Shown: positions 6,665 through 7,280 of the stretch, in pieces
How positions within the stretch are numbered: position 1 is the stretch's first letter
How the letters are laid out: each line of letters starts with the position of its first letter
Assembly: GCA_021787775.1 (NCBI GenBank)
Contig: JAJYLK010000056.1
Location: 1-7,280 of the forward strand
Direction of reading: 5' to 3'
From: Actinomycetes bacterium
GTDB taxonomy: Bacteria; Actinomycetota; Thermoleophilia; BMS3ABIN01
Length of the DNA: 7,280 nucleotides
The notes under the pieces: generated by a model
Seen by the model: the letters and a program-made list of their open reading frames with translations, nothing else
What the model was told of the DNA's origin: nothing
Database searches by the model: none
Program-made: the position numbers and the translations under genes

Positions 6665-6693
6665 ACCCGACAATCATCCGGCGAAGGTCGGGT
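6665..6693. repeat. Inverted repeat in the ilvE-cimA spacer
   Basis: ACCCGAC (6665-6671) and GTCGGGT (6687-6693) are perfect 7-bp inverted arms around a 15-nt loop. On the plus strand five Ts follow (6693-6697), which resembles a weak intrinsic terminator in that direction, yet no plus-strand gene precedes it. For the ilvE-cimA direction the T-run is on the wrong side, so it would act as a leader hairpin or mRNA processing site rather than a terminator. Confidence 0.45.
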
Positions 6694-6722
6694 TTTTGCA
6701 CGTCACCGCGCCGCCCCAAACC

Positions 6723-7280
6723 TCACACCCACTCCAGATATTCCCCATACCGCTCGTTCTCCCCCTTGATGATGCCGTAAAAGACCTCCTGGATCCGCTT
6801 TGTCAGCGGCCCAGGCTCGCCGATGACGCGGTCATCGACCTCCCTGAGCGGCACGATCTCCGCCGCCGTGCCGGTGAGGAAGGCCTCATCAGCGACATAA
6901 AGGTCGGAGCGCACCATCACCCGCCGCACCAGCGGGATGTTCTCGTCCTTGCAGATCGCGGCGACCGTGTCGGCTGTGATTCCCTCGAGCACGTCGCAGG
7001 ATGTCGGCGGCGTCGCCACCACGCCGTTGCGGACGACAAACAGGTTCTCGCCCGTGCCTTCCGACAGGTTGCCCTGATCGTCAAGCAGGATGGCCTCCTC
7101 ATAGCCGGCCTTGACCGCCTCCACCTTGGCCAGGCTGGAGTTGATATACTGCCCGGTCGCTTTTGCGGCCGGCGGCATGCTGTTGGGCCCGAAGCGCCGG
7201 AACGACGAGATCTTGGCGCGGATGCCGCGCGCGATGCCCTCATCGCCAAGGTAGGCGCCCCAGGGCCACACCGCGATAGC
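6723..7280 (-). CDS. ilvE: Branched-chain amino acid aminotransferase, C-terminal part (partial)
   Basis: PLP-dependent fold-type IV transaminase making the last step of isoleucine, valine and leucine synthesis, with glutamate as amino donor. The window holds the last 185 residues; the start lies beyond the right edge, and the reading frame stays open to base 7280 (AIAVWPWGAYLG at the fragment's start). About 120 residues should be missing by comparison with the usual 300 or so. Visible motifs, numbered within the fragment: RRFGPNSMPPAAKATGQY (28-45), whose Lys40 (codon 7163-7161) aligns with the PLP-binding lysine, GYEEAILLD (59-67), LSEGTGENLF (72-81) and FLTGTAAEIVPL (134-145) for cofactor-phosphate binding. 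A GTG at 7271 is an internal valine codon, not a start. D-amino-acid aminotransferase or aminodeoxychorismate lyase are paralogous options, but the motifs and the cimA neighbour, 97 nt downstream, strongly favour IlvE. Confidence 0.94.
   Translation of the reverse strand, partial: AIAVWPWGAYLGDEGIARGIRAKISSFRRFGPNSMPPAAKATGQYINSSLAKVEAVKAGYEEAILLDDQGNLSEGTGENLFVVRNGVVATPPTSCDVLEGITADTVAAICKDENIPLVRRVMVRSDLYVADEAFLTGTAAEIVPLREVDDRVIGEPGPLTKRIQEVFYGIIKGENERYGEYLEWV

Noticed and set aside
6185..6769. Plus-strand open frame of 194 codons over the cimA start and ilvE end
   Set aside because: It is antisense to conserved coding sequence and has no family resemblance.

Overview
The window looks like chromosomal DNA of a GC-rich bacterium. 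The flanking genes are GC-rich (a sampled 60-base line in cimA is about 62% G+C), their start signals are purine-rich Shine-Dalgarno sites, and GTG and TTG starts are used. The DnaE PHP-domain ligand spacing matches Mycobacterium tuberculosis DnaE1, and a long two-domain citramalate synthase is present. These fit an Actinomycetota-like lineage, but nothing here proves the taxonomy. No rRNA, tRNA, CRISPR array, insertion sequence or phage gene is visible.

Left part (1-1056, minus strand): the first 352 codons of dnaE, the replicative DNA polymerase III alpha subunit, running off the left edge. They cover an Ala/Pro-rich N-terminal extension and an essentially complete PHP domain with all nine metal ligands. 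A 381-bp divergent intergenic region follows. It holds a plausible dnaE promoter, an 8-bp-arm inverted repeat, and a near-consensus promoter facing right.

Middle part (1438-4340, plus strand): two adjacent polytopic membrane protein genes. The first resembles the DUF2029/GT87 type of GT-C-like glycosyltransferases and the second is a DUF2079 protein. Both are clearly more AT-rich than their neighbours. They probably form one transcription unit with its own promoter, and may be a transferred cassette for cell-envelope glycan assembly. Their substrates are unknown.

Right part (4401-7280, minus strand): a compact set read right to left: a 3' fragment of branched-chain aminotransferase (ilvE), then citramalate synthase (cimA), then a small fumarylacetoacetate hydrolase-family enzyme. 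CimA condenses pyruvate with acetyl-CoA to enter isoleucine synthesis without threonine. IlvE performs the last transamination. The hydrolase-family gene starts only 11 nt after the cimA stop codon and is presumably co-transcribed. Its link to the pathway is the least explained part of this block. The 97-nt ilvE-cimA spacer carries two inverted repeats just upstream of the cimA ribosome binding site. No system that can confidently be called new is visible. The best candidates for follow-up are the membrane-protein pair and the hydrolase gene tied to cimA.
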